From positions 1-43,077 of the forward strand of contig JAIVFU010000059.1 of the NCBI GenBank assembly GCA_020829485.1: DNA of 43,077 bases, read 5' to 3'. Source of the stretch: Nostoc sp. CHAB 5834 (GTDB taxonomy: Bacteria; Cyanobacteriota; Cyanobacteriia; Cyanobacteriales; Nostocaceae). A program made the position numbers and the translations under genes. Positions 14,963-25,000 of the stretch are shown in pieces; position 1 is the first letter of the stretch, and the number at the start of each line of letters is the position of its first letter. The notes beneath the pieces were generated by a model, which was not told the DNA's origin, did no database searches, and worked only from the letters and a program-made list of their open reading frames with translations.

Positions 14963-17179
14963 ATGAAATACCAAACTGTACTTCAACACAGCGAAGAAGA
15001 CTGTGGTGCTGCCTGCCTTGCCACAATTGCCAAACACTACGGACGCACCTTTGCCATTAGTCGAATGCGGGAAGTAGTTGGTACAGGATCGCGGGGAACC
15101 AGCCTGCTGGGTTTGAGGCGGGGTGCAGAAACTCTAGGATTTAATACGCGTCAAGTTAAAGCCTCTGCACAACTACTAGACCAATTAAATAAAGCCCCTC
15201 TCCCCGCCATTATTCACTGGAAAGGCTACCACTGGGTCGTTTTATACGGGCAGAAGGGAAAAAAATACGTAATTGCTGACCCTGGTGTAGGTATCCGTTA
15301 TCTCACCCGCGAGGAGTTGCTAGAAGGGTGGGGTAATGGCATCATGCTGCTGCTAACGCCAGACGACAGCCGCTTTTATCAGCAATCAGATGATAAAATT
15401 GGCGGCTTTGGGCGTTATCTGATGCGGGTTTTGCCCTATCGCGCTATTCTCATCCAAGCGATCGCAATCAACATCGTCATCGGGCTACTTTCCCTTGTCT
15501 CTCCCTTAATGATGCAATTGCTCACCGATGACGTACTCGTGCGGGGAGATACCCAACTGCTAACCGTCGTGGCAATTGGAGCGATCGCTATGAGTCTATT
15601 TAGCAGTGTGATCGGTTTAGTCCAATCTCACTTAATCGGTCACTTTGGTCAACGACTACAATTAGGACTGATTCTAGAATACGGACGACAACTGTTGCGT
15701 TTGCCCCTCTCGTACTTTGAAGGACGACGCAGTGGGGAAGTAGTCAGCCGCATTGCCGATGTGAATCACATTAATGAGCTAGTTTCTCAAATTGTCCTCG
15801 GTTTACCCAGCCAATTTTTTATCGCCTTGGTTTCCTTGGGCTTTATGCTCTTTTACAGTTGGGGGCTGACTTTGGCTTCCCTTGCTGCCTTTATTATTGT
15901 CACCCTTGTTAACCTGCTTTTTCTCCCGGCTTTGCGCCAGAAAACCCGGAATGCGATCGTCTTGGGTACAGAAAACCAAGGCTTTCTCGTTGAAACTTTT
16001 CGCGGTGTCCAGGTGCTAAAAACTACCCAAGCCACTCCCCAAGCTTGGCAAGAGTATCAGGCAAATTATGGTCGGCTTGCTAACTTGGGCTGGAGTATGA
16101 TGAAACTGGGGCTTTACAGTGGCACAATTACTAATATTATTTCTACTTTTACTAGTATTGCCTTACTGTGGTTAGGCTCGTATTTAGTAATTAATCGCAC
16201 TTTGAGCATCGGTCAGTTGCTGGCATTTACTGGCATGAGCGGCAACTTTCTCGGCTTTTTGGGTTCAGTCATCGGCTTAGTTGATGAGTTTATCACTGCC
16301 CAGATTGTCATCCAACGGCTGACGGAGGTGATTGATGCTACCCCAGAAGACGACAAAGACGAGAAAAAGCCTTGGGCAGAACTTAAAGGCAATATAGATA
16401 TTACTTGCACCAACCTTAATTTCCACCACGCAGGTAGAATTGACTTGCTGCAAGATTTTTCGTTGATTATCCCAGGTGGTCAAGTTATTGGCCTGATTGG
16501 TAAATCCGGTTGTGGTAAAAGCACCCTCGCCAAACTGCTTGCTGGTTTATATTCCCTGCAATCTGGCAATATCCGCTATGGCATCTATAATCAGCAAGAC
16601 CTCTCGATGGAATGTCTGCGTCAACAGGTAGTGCTAGTACCTCAAGAACCTCATTTCTGGAGTCGCTCAATTATTGAAAATTTCCGCTTCAGCTATCCTC
16701 AAATCGCCTTTGAACAAATTGTGCAAGCTTGCGAGATTGCTGGTGCAGATGAGTTTATTAGTAAACTGCCCGATAAGTATCAAACTGTTTTAGGCGAATT
16801 TGGCGCGAATCTTTCTGGTGGACAACGACAGAGATTAGCGATCGCTAGAGCTATAGTTACTGATCCACCAGTATTAATTTTAGATGAATCTACCGGCGCT
16901 CTCGACCCAGTAAGTGAAGCCAAATTGCTAGATAGGCTGCTATCCCATCGGCAGGGCAAAACCACAATTATGATTAGCCATCGCCCCAAAGTTATTGGGC
17001 GGGCTGATTGGATTGTACTGCTGGAAGAAGGGCGTTTGAAAATCCAAGGCACTCCAGAGGCTCTGCGCCATCAATCTGGTGAACACTTAGACTTTTTAGA
17101 CAGCGTTGACCCATTTACAAATGGTTTAGTGCCTAAATCCTCTAACTCTAACGGTAAATTTAGCACAATCATTAACTAA
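14963..17179 (+). CDS. C39 peptidase-containing ABC exporter (PCAT)
   Basis: The 738-residue protein has all three exporter modules in one chain. The C39 cysteine peptidase spans residues 1-130, with oxyanion Q8, catalytic C14 (EEDCGAAC), H90 (YHWVVL) and D106 (ADPG). The membrane domain spans about 150-440, with several hydrophobic helices. The ATPase spans about 480-720, with Walker A GLIGKSGCGKST, signature LSGGQRQRLAIARA, Walker B VLILDESTGALD and the H-loop MISHRP. It should remove double-glycine leaders and export the cores of the three genes upstream. The HlyD partner starts 6 nt after its stop, so the two form an operon. All catalytic residues are present. The ATPase and membrane architecture are of the NisT/SunT/HetC class. 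Confidence 0.95.
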   Translation: MKYQTVLQHSEEDCGAACLATIAKHYGRTFAISRMREVVGTGSRGTSLLGLRRGAETLGFNTRQVKASAQLLDQLNKAPLPAIIHWKGYHWVVLYGQKGKKYVIADPGVGIRYLTREELLEGWGNGIMLLLTPDDSRFYQQSDDKIGGFGRYLMRVLPYRAILIQAIAINIVIGLLSLVSPLMMQLLTDDVLVRGDTQLLTVVAIGAIAMSLFSSVIGLVQSHLIGHFGQRLQLGLILEYGRQLLRLPLSYFEGRRSGEVVSRIADVNHINELVSQIVLGLPSQFFIALVSLGFMLFYSWGLTLASLAAFIIVTLVNLLFLPALRQKTRNAIVLGTENQGFLVETFRGVQVLKTTQATPQAWQEYQANYGRLANLGWSMMKLGLYSGTITNIISTFTSIALLWLGSYLVINRTLSIGQLLAFTGMSGNFLGFLGSVIGLVDEFITAQIVIQRLTEVIDATPEDDKDEKKPWAELKGNIDITCTNLNFHHAGRIDLLQDFSLIIPGGQVIGLIGKSGCGKSTLAKLLAGLYSLQSGNIRYGIYNQQDLSMECLRQQVVLVPQEPHFWSRSIIENFRFSYPQIAFEQIVQACEIAGADEFISKLPDKYQTVLGEFGANLSGGQRQRLAIARAIVTDPPVLILDESTGALDPVSEAKLLDRLLSHRQGKTTIMISHRPKVIGRADWIVLLEEGRLKIQGTPEALRHQSGEHLDFLDSVDPFTNGLVPKSSNSNGKFSTIIN

Positions 17180-17185
17180 AATAGC

Positions 17186-18568
17186 ATGATTAGCCATTCC
17201 AACTCAGACTACTTGCCCCCAATTCAAGACAACGAGTTTCTCCCGCCACTTGGCCGTTGGACTACTTGGGGCGGACTAGTTCTTGTCTGTGCTGTGGGGT
17301 TAGGCGTTCCACTCGCCTCTGTTACCAAATATAAAGTAACTGTTAAAGGACAGGCTGTTGTCCGTCCTGCTGGTGAATTGCGGCTCGTTCAAGCTGCTAC
17401 GGAAGGCCAGGTGACGCGAGTTTTTGTTGCTGAGAATCAAGTTGTCAAAAAAGGGGATGTCATTGCCACTATTGATAACTCGAAGCTACAAACTAAAAAG
17501 AGCCAACTGGAAAGTAACATTGGGCAAAGTCGTTTACAACTCTTTCAAATTAATGCCCAGATTAATGCCATTAATAGCCAGGTTTTAGCTGAAACTGAGC
17601 GCCTCAACCGGGTTATTGCTGGTGCTGAAGCTGAATTAAGCGATCGCAGCCGGAACTATCAAGATAAACTTATCACTACCGCTACTGATGTTGAAGAAGC
17701 GGATGCCAATGTCAAAGCTACCGATGCTATTCTCAAAGCAGCCCAGTCAAAGCGAAATCGTTATGAGACTGTAGCCAAAGCCGGAGCCTTGTCTCAAGAT
17801 CAATTTGAGGAAGCACAACTAGCTGTTCGCCAGCAAGAACAAGCACTCTTAGCAGCTAAAGCCAAATTGCAAAATGTCCAAACTGCCCTCAATCCCAGTA
17901 ATGCACAAATAGCGATCGCTTATAATCGCATTGCCCAAGAAAAAGCTACCGGTCAAGCCAACATTGCTACTTTAGATAAAGAACGCCAAGCTTTAATCCA
18001 GCAACGAATTGAAATTCAAAAACAGCTAGAGCGTGACACCCGCGAACTCCAACAAGTAAATATCGACCTCAGTCAGACTATAATTACTGCCACAGCAGAC
18101 GGAATTATTTCTAAATTAAACCTGCGAAACTCTGGTCAAACTGTGCCTGCTGGACAGGAAATTGCCCAAATTGTCCCCAGTAATGCTCCCTTGGAGGTTA
18201 AGGCAGCAGTAGCACTTCAAGATAAAAATAAGTTGAAACAAGGTCAAACAGTACAAATGCGAGTTTCTGCCTGTCCTTATCCAGATTATGGTACTCTCAA
18301 AGGCAAAGTTAAGACGATTTCCCCAGATGCGATTGCACCTGTTGGGAATGCTGCTAATCCCACCGCCGCAACATCTTCCAGCCAAAAGATGGCAGCCGTT
18401 GGTTCGTTTTATGAAGTAACAATTGAGCCAGAAAGCCTTTCTCTAGGTAGAGAAAAACATCAGTGTGCTATCCAATTAGGAATGGAGGGTACAGTTGATA
18501 TTATTTCTAGAGAAGAGACTGTGTTGCAATTCTTTTTGAGAAAGGCAAGGTTGATTGCAGACTTATAG
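17186..18568 (+). CDS. HlyD-family membrane fusion protein
   Basis: The 460-residue protein has one N-terminal membrane helix (residues about 28-47), then a lipoyl-type half (VQAATEGQVTRVFVAENQVV, KKGDVIATID). A long coiled coil of about 200 residues (100-300) is rich in Q, A, E and K. The second lipoyl half (TADGIISKLNLRNSGQTVPA) and a beta-barrel follow. The C-terminus contains a short low-complexity insert (NAANPTAATSSSQ) within the barrel. This is the periplasmic adaptor of type I-like systems, linking the C39 exporter to an outer-membrane TolC-type channel, which is not encoded in this window. It lies 6 nt downstream of the exporter. The family is firm. Confidence 0.93.
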   Translation: MISHSNSDYLPPIQDNEFLPPLGRWTTWGGLVLVCAVGLGVPLASVTKYKVTVKGQAVVRPAGELRLVQAATEGQVTRVFVAENQVVKKGDVIATIDNSKLQTKKSQLESNIGQSRLQLFQINAQINAINSQVLAETERLNRVIAGAEAELSDRSRNYQDKLITTATDVEEADANVKATDAILKAAQSKRNRYETVAKAGALSQDQFEEAQLAVRQQEQALLAAKAKLQNVQTALNPSNAQIAIAYNRIAQEKATGQANIATLDKERQALIQQRIEIQKQLERDTRELQQVNIDLSQTIITATADGIISKLNLRNSGQTVPAGQEIAQIVPSNAPLEVKAAVALQDKNKLKQGQTVQMRVSACPYPDYGTLKGKVKTISPDAIAPVGNAANPTAATSSSQKMAAVGSFYEVTIEPESLSLGREKHQCAIQLGMEGTVDIISREETVLQFFLRKARLIADL

Positions 18569-18932
18569 CGCGTTGGCGTAGCCCGCCGCAGGCATCGCAG
18601 CGTAACTATTCGTAACTATTTCTCGCAATCCTACCGTGGATTTTCTATAGACTTCTTGCAAAAGTCTTTAATACCCCACCCCCAACCCCTCCCCGATGCT
18701 TTGGGGAGGGGAGACAAAGCGTAGCTTTGGCGGGGTGGGGTTCAAATTGTTTGATTTATGCAAGAGGTCTTATCTATCCTTATTAAGAGGGTGTAGTTTA
18801 CTTGCTGGTTATTTAAATCAATGCCCGTAAAATTATTGTAGTGCGGGCAACATGAGCGCATCGCATATACAAATTAAATACGCAACAGCTTAGAAACTAA
18901 CTTAGATATGCGGTGCGAATGGGGGCAAAAAC
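18569..18932. other. Gap between HlyD and the TPR-CHAT gene
   Basis: No gene was found. It begins with a GCGTTGGCGTAGCCCGCCGC-type repeat (18579-18600), continues with two CGTAACTATT copies and then the 18647-18772 MITE. GGGGGCAAAAAC before ATG 18933 provides the ribosome-binding site of the next gene. Confidence 0.5.
18647..18772. mobile_element. MITE, AGACYTCTTGCA family, copy 2
   Basis: The left end ATAGACTTCTTGCAAAAGTC and right end TTTGATTTATGCAAGAGGTC are the right and left ends, respectively, of the copy at 7741-7928, so this copy lies in the opposite orientation. TA borders both ends. The interior is shorter (about 126 bp against 187) but keeps CCCCACCC/GGGGAGGGG pairing. It sits about 80 nt after the HlyD stop and could supply a 3' transcript end. 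Confidence 0.75.
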
Positions 18933-21518
18933 ATGACAAGAAAAAAATCTAGATTACGGAAAATCAAACGCCTTTTAAGTTTACTGCTGCTTTTGGCTAT
19001 GTTCTTAAGCGCGGGGTTATTGCCCCCTACTTTCGCATATATAACTGCGGAAAACTCTAGTCTTCAAAAGTTGTCTTATGCCCAGAGTTTGCTGGAACAG
19101 GGTAGTAAATTTTATCAAGCGGAACGGTTTGCGGAAGCTGCTACTTCTTGGCAACAATCTATCTCTGCATTCAAAGCTAATGAAGATGAATTGAGGCAAG
19201 CGATCGCACTGGGTAATTTATCATTAGCTTATCAGCAATTGGGACAGTGGTCAGAGGCAGAAGGTGCGATCGCTCAAAGTCTCAACTTATTACAAACTGC
19301 TAAAAATATAGACACCAAAGACTCCCCGCAAATTCTAGCCCAAGTTCTAGATATCAAAGGTCGCCTGCAATTGGCTCAAAGCAAAGCTGAAGATGCCCTA
19401 GATACTTGGCGAGTCTCACTTGACATTTATGCCAAAATCGGTGACGAAAGGGCGATTATTCAAAATCGGATTAATCAAGCGCAAGCTTTGCAAGGTTTAG
19501 GGTTTTATCGGCAAGCCGAGAAGACGTTAAGAGAAAGTACCCAGATTCTCCAAAGTCAACCCAACTCATCTGTTAAAGTTGCAGCTTTGCATAGTCTTGG
19601 CAATGTCGTGCAAGTCACAGGTGATTTAGAAACATCTCGGCAGATATTGCAGCAAAGTTTAGAAATAGCTTCATCGTTGCCAGATCAAGAAGCGATCGCT
19701 GATATTCTCCTCAGTCTGGGTAATACAGCCCGTGTCCAGCAAGACACGCAAACAGCTATAAAATATTATCAACAAACTATCAAAACTGCAACCTCACCCA
19801 TTACACGCATCCAAGCTCAAGCCAATCAACTCAGACTACTGCTGAAAACCGAGCAATTGTCAGCTTTCCAAACATTGTCCTCTGAAATTAAAACTCAGCT
19901 TAAAGACTTACCCCTTACTCGGACAGCAATTTCTGCCCGCATTAACTTTGCCCAAAGTCTAATGCAATTCCGAAAAAAAATTGCCGCAGACACTCCCTCA
20001 TGGTTGGACATTGCCCAATTACTAGCAACTGCTATTGAGCAAGCAAAAAGTTTGCAAGATAGACGCACACAATCCTATGCTATTGGTGTTTTAGGTCAAG
20101 TGTACGAACAAACTCAACAGTTATCTGATGCCCAAAAGCTTACCCAACAAGCCTTGTTCATCGCTCAAGCTATCGATGCTAAAGACATTGGCTATCAATG
20201 GCAATGGCAACTGGGACGTTTGCTTAAAACTAAGGGAGATACAAAAGGAGCAGTAGCAGCTTACACAGAAGCAGTTAATAACCTCCAAGCCCTCCGTAGT
20301 GATTTAGTTGCTGTCAATTCTGCGGTGAAATTTTCCTTTCGAGAAGAAGTTGAACCAGTTTATCGGGAGTTGGTTGATTTACTTTTGCAATCTCAGGGTA
20401 ATCAAGTTAGCTCGGAAAATCTCGAAAAAGCTAGCAATACCATCGAATTACTCCAAGTAGCAGAACTAGAAAACTTCTTTCGCAACAACTGTCTGAATGC
20501 TCAAATCGTTAATCCAAAAAAAGATCCAAAAGCAGCAATTATTTATCCTTTTATTTTGCCAGACCGATTAGAAGTCATCCTCCAGTTGCCTCAACAGCGT
20601 TGGTTGCATTACAGTACCCCTGTAGTTGAAAAAGAAGTGGAAACTACTTTAGCGCAACTACAGGAAAATCTACCCAAACCACACACCCGGCGACAGGTTC
20701 AATCTTTATCTCAGAAAGTTTACAAATGGCTGATTCAACCTGCTGAAGCTGCCTTAGCTGAAAGTCAGACTCCTACTTTGGTGTTTGTGCTGGATGGCTG
20801 GTTGCGAAATATTCCGATGGCAGTTCTTTACGATGGCAAACAGTATCTAGTTGAGAAGTATAACATTGCACTTACCCCCAGTCTGCAACTGATTGAACCC
20901 AAAACATCACAGAAGGAATTCAAGGCAATAGCCGCAGGATTGAGTGAAGCAAGTTCGGGATTTTCTGCACTACCCAACGTCAAACTTGAATTAGAACAAA
21001 TCCGCTCTCAAGTCCCTAGCAGCATCCTTCTGAATCAAGAATTTACCAGCGAAGCTTTGCAAAACCGGATTAATTCTCTATCTTTCCCTATCGTTCATCT
21101 TGCAACTCATGGTCAGTTTAGCTCCAAGGCTGAGGAGACATTTATTGTCGCTTGGGATGAGCGTATTTATGTCAAAAAGTTAAATGAGTTAGTGCGAACA
21201 CTAGAGCAAAATAGACCCGAAGCAATTGAATTGCTCATCCTTAGTGCCTGTCAAACAGCTGCTGGGGACGAACAAGCTGCATTGGGAATTGCTGGTGTCG
21301 CTTTTCAGGCAGGAGCACGCAGTACCATCGCTTCTTTGTGGAACTTGGATGATGAGTCTACTGCTGTGTTGATGAATCAATTTTACCAAGAGTTAGCCAA
21401 CAAAAAACTGACTAAAGCTGAAGTACTCCGTCACGCCCAGCTAGCTCTTTTGCAAAATCCCAAATACAAACGTCCCAGGTTTTGGGCCCCCTATGTTCTT
21501 TTGGGTAATTGGCTTTGA
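18933..21518 (+). CDS. Exported TPR-CHAT caspase-like protease
   Basis: The 861-residue protein has an N-terminal hydrophobic signal (residues about 14-31), tetratricopeptide repeats over about 45-480 (several A-x-x-x-Y/L-Q-Q patterns) and a C-terminal CHAT domain (about 550-861). The CHAT domain belongs to the caspase-like C14-related clan. The catalytic pair is visible as H726 (HLATHGQF) and C773 (LILSACQTAAGD). Downstream elements GAGVAFQAGARSTIASLW-like and FWAPYVLLGNW are typical. CHAT-TPR proteins cut partner proteins or act in defence; in cyanobacteria they often lie near FHA-type exoproteins, as here (the 22011 gene is next). The signal peptide implies action outside the cytoplasm. 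A GGGGG-rich ribosome-binding site precedes the ATG. Confidence 0.92.
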   Translation: MTRKKSRLRKIKRLLSLLLLLAMFLSAGLLPPTFAYITAENSSLQKLSYAQSLLEQGSKFYQAERFAEAATSWQQSISAFKANEDELRQAIALGNLSLAYQQLGQWSEAEGAIAQSLNLLQTAKNIDTKDSPQILAQVLDIKGRLQLAQSKAEDALDTWRVSLDIYAKIGDERAIIQNRINQAQALQGLGFYRQAEKTLRESTQILQSQPNSSVKVAALHSLGNVVQVTGDLETSRQILQQSLEIASSLPDQEAIADILLSLGNTARVQQDTQTAIKYYQQTIKTATSPITRIQAQANQLRLLLKTEQLSAFQTLSSEIKTQLKDLPLTRTAISARINFAQSLMQFRKKIAADTPSWLDIAQLLATAIEQAKSLQDRRTQSYAIGVLGQVYEQTQQLSDAQKLTQQALFIAQAIDAKDIGYQWQWQLGRLLKTKGDTKGAVAAYTEAVNNLQALRSDLVAVNSAVKFSFREEVEPVYRELVDLLLQSQGNQVSSENLEKASNTIELLQVAELENFFRNNCLNAQIVNPKKDPKAAIIYPFILPDRLEVILQLPQQRWLHYSTPVVEKEVETTLAQLQENLPKPHTRRQVQSLSQKVYKWLIQPAEAALAESQTPTLVFVLDGWLRNIPMAVLYDGKQYLVEKYNIALTPSLQLIEPKTSQKEFKAIAAGLSEASSGFSALPNVKLELEQIRSQVPSSILLNQEFTSEALQNRINSLSFPIVHLATHGQFSSKAEETFIVAWDERIYVKKLNELVRTLEQNRPEAIELLILSACQTAAGDEQAALGIAGVAFQAGARSTIASLWNLDDESTAVLMNQFYQELANKKLTKAEVLRHAQLALLQNPKYKRPRFWAPYVLLGNWL

Positions 21519-21578
21519 GCCACTCTTACCACTTCAAGCGGTGGGATTCACGCTAAGAGTTGGAGTTAACTTTTTGTC

Positions 21579-21725
21579 TATAGCGGTTCTCAGTTGCATA
21601 GAATACAGACCTAACCCCCAGCCCCTTCCCTACTAATGGGGAGTAAAATTCAAAGCCTCTCTCCTTTTAGGAGAGAGGTTTGGAGAGAGGTCAAAGTGTA
21701 TTGCATCGGAACGAGAAACGCTATA
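21579..21725. mobile_element. MITE, TATAGCGGTTCTCAGTTG family, copy 1
   Basis: The left end TATAGCGGTTCTCAGTTG and right end CGAGAAACGCTATA form imperfect TIRs with TATA at the edges. The interior carries CTCTCTCCTTTTAGGAGAGAG, a strong hairpin. A complete copy in opposite orientation lies at 42676-42825 and a truncated one at 10177-10235. Confidence 0.8.
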
Positions 21726-21734
21726 TTTACTTAC

Positions 21735-21854
21735 GCAGATGCGATCGCATCAACTTACAATGCCATTGTATCGATTGACAATTCGATTGTATCGGCTGAC
21801 AATGCTATTGTCTCGGCTGACAATTCGATTGTATCGGCTGACAATGCCATTGTA
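21735..21854 (+). repeat. Array of 21-bp palindromic repeats, upstream of the FHA gene
   Basis: Five complete tandem units of 21 bp (consensus TCGGCTGACAATKCNATTGTA; starts at 21750, 21771, 21792, 21813 and 21834) follow a partial unit ending TGCGATCGCA. Each unit contains ACAAT-NNN-ATTGT or a HIP1-like variant. Units alternate GCC/GCT and TCG in the centre. The same repeat forms a second array at 25599-25777 just past the FHA gene. Confidence 0.9.
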
Positions 21855-22010
21855 TAAAATTATGTAAAGAAATTATCCAGTTTTGCGTAAAACTAACGCG
21901 ATCGCAACAGAGAATTATCCAGAGGTGACTGCAACCACTGTAAATCCACATTAGTAGTGTGACATAACCAAAAGTTTAGCGATCGCTGTTTGCTTAGAGG
22001 GGTGCGTGCA

Positions 22011-25000
22011 ATGTCTAAGAGAAGTATTGGTTGGGGCTGGTTAATAGGAATTGCAATCTGTGGTTCAAGCATTTGGAGTACAAATTGCGCTTTTGCCGAC
22101 ATTATCCCCGATGGCACTTTGCCTAATAACTCTAGTGTCAAATTAGAAGGGAACAACAGCATCATTGAAGGAGGAACCCAAGCAGGTGGTAACTTATTCC
22201 ACAGCTTTCGGAAATTTTCTGTCCCGACTAACGGCGCTGCTTTGTTTAATAATGCTGCGGATATTCAAAATATTATCAGTCGAGTAACGGGTGGATCAGT
22301 CTCTAATATTGATGGATTAATTTACGCTAATGGCACAGCCAATCTGTTTTTGATTAATCCGTCGGGGATTATTTTTGGTCAAGGTGCGAGACTGGATATT
22401 GGTGGTTCTTTTGTAGGGACGACAGCTAATGCGATCGCATTTGGCAATCAAGGTTTTTTTAGTGCTTCAAATCCAGAAAGTTCTTCATCGCTGCTAACAG
22501 TTAATCCTTCAGCTTTATTATTTAATCAAATAAAAACCGCATCTATCGAAAATAACTCAGTTGCTCCCTCTGGTTTTAATCCATCTTTTGAATTTATAGC
22601 AAGAGGTTTGCGCGTACTAGATGGCAAGAGCTTGCTGTTGGTAGGCGGTGATATCAATATGGATGGTGGAGGATTGAACGCTTTTGGTGGGCGAGTCGAG
22701 TTAGGTGGCTTAGCAGGTGCGGGAACAGTTGGATTGAATGGGGATAATAATAATCTAAGTTTGAGTTTTCCCGCTCGTGTAGAAAGAAGCGATGTTTCCT
22801 TGAGCAATGGTGCTGAAGTGAATGTACGCGCTGATGATAGCGGTAGTATTGCCATTAATGCCCAAAACTTAAATATGGCAGCAGGTGAAAGAAGTCTTTT
22901 GCTAGCAGGAATAGATTCAGGGTTAGGTTCTGTTGACTCTCAGGCAGGAGATATAGAAATTAATGTAACAGAGGCAATAAATCTTAGCAATGAGAGTTTA
23001 ATTGCTAATACGGTGCGCCCAAGAGCTGTGGGCAAGGGTGGCAACATCAACATCACAACTGGGTCACTCTCGATGACAAACGGAGCACAACTGCAATCGC
23101 GGACTAGAGGACAAGGTGATGGGGGAAATATAAATATAAGTGCCCGCAATACAGTCTCCTTTGATGGGGTAACTAGTGATGGATTCACTAGTGGAGTAAC
23201 TGCTTGGGTAGAACCTCAAGCCGTGGGCAACGGTGGCAATATCAATATCATAGCTGGCTCGTTTGATGTAAATAATGGCGCTGGACTCACTACTGATAGC
23301 TTCGGACAGGGAAATGCAGGTAGTGTGAACATTAATGCCCGCAATACGGTCTTTTTTCAGAATGGTGCAAAGATCACTACTGGTACTTATGGTACCGGAG
23401 ATGCTGGAGATTTGACAATTCAAACGCGACAGTTAAGTATCCAAAATGGCTCAGTAGTACGAGGTGGTACTACTTCTAGTGGAAGTTCTGGATCGGGGGG
23501 GAGATTGAGCGTGACTGCCTCGGAATCCATAGAAATCATAGACTCCATCTTATCTAATGCAACGAATGGTACTGGCTCCGCCAAGGGCATAACGATTCAA
23601 ACGGGGCAGTTGATAGTTGGCGATGGTGCATTAATATCTACTAGTACTTCTGGTACCGGAGATGCCGGGGACTTGACGATTCAAACGCGGCAGTTGAGTG
23701 TCCGAGATGGTTCACAGATATCTAATGGTACTTTTTCTGGTAGCTCAGGATTAGGAGGAAGCTTGAGCGTGACTGCCTCGGAATCCATAGAAATCATAGA
23801 CTCCATCTTATTTAATCAGACGGAAGGTACTGGCTCCGCCAAGGGCATGACGATTCAAACGGGGCAGTTGATAGTTGGCGATGGTGCATTAATATCTACT
23901 GGTACTGTTGGTGCCGGAGATGCCGGGGACTTGACGATTCAAACGCGGCAGTTGAGTGTCCGAGATGGCGCACAGATATCTACTGGTGCTTTTCCTGGTA
24001 GCTCAGGATTAGGAGGGAGCTTAAGCGTGACTGCCTCAGAATCTATAGAACTCATTGGCTCCTCACCATATACTCTGGCTCCTAGCGGCTTGTTTACTCG
24101 AACATCTGGTACCAAAGCTGCCGGGGACTTGACGATTCAAACGCGGCAGTTAACTATTCGGGATGGCGCAGCGTTATCTGCTAGTACTTTTGGCTCAGGA
24201 CTGGGGGGAAACTTGAGCGTGACTGCCTTGGAATCCATAGAACTCATTGGAATTGGTCAATTATCTGGTGGTGGCTTGTATGCTAGTACTTACGGTACTG
24301 GATCTGCTGGGAACTTGACAATTCAAACGCAGCGATTGAGTATCCGAGATGGCGCACAGGTATCTGCTGGAACTTTTCCTAGTAGTTCGGGAGCGGGAGG
24401 AAGCTTGAGCGTCGCTGCCTCGGAATCCATAGAACTTATTGGTACCTCAGCAAACGGGTCTTCTAGCGGCTTGTATACTCAGACAGAAGGCACCGGATCT
24501 GCTGGAAACTTGACAGTTCAAACACAGCAGTTGAGTATCCGGGATGGTGCAGTGATATCTGCTATTACTTCAAAATCGGGGTTAGGAGGGAGCTTGAACG
24601 TGACTGCCTCGGAATCCATAGAACTCATTGGAGGTCAATTGTTGGGTGGTGGCTTGTTTGCTTCCACAGACGCAAACTCAACAGGGGATGCAGGAGATTT
24701 GACTGTTAAAACTAATAACTTACTAGTACGAGATGGGGCTGAAATAACTGTACAGAGTTTAGGAACAGGAACCGCAGGGAACATGACATTAAATTCTCGC
24801 TCCATCCGTTTAGATAACAATGCCTTACTTAGCGGTAACACACAAAGTGCTAAAGTAAACCCGAATCGGGAGCAAGCGACAATTAACATTAACTCGCAAG
24901 ATTTAATAATGAGTCGCAATAGCAACATCAGAACCAACGCCAGGGGTGAAAACGTCATCGGCGGCAACATTAACATTGATACCGATTTCCTCATTGGTTC

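Larger units (their letters stand above)
21519..22010. other. Gap with a MITE and 21-bp repeats upstream of the FHA gene
   Basis: No ordinary gene was called. A 73-codon open frame (21636-21857) begins in the MITE and runs through the 21-bp repeats; its product would be a heptapeptide repeat and is probably a by-product. The MITE occupies 21579-21725 and the repeats 21735-21854. GAGGGG at about 21997 sets the start of the next gene at ATG 22011. Confidence 0.5.

Noticed and set aside
21636..21857. Possible heptapeptide-repeat protein over the 21-bp array
   Set aside because: Starts within a MITE without its own ribosome-binding site; the open frame follows from a stop-free 21-bp unit. Kept as part of the array finding only.
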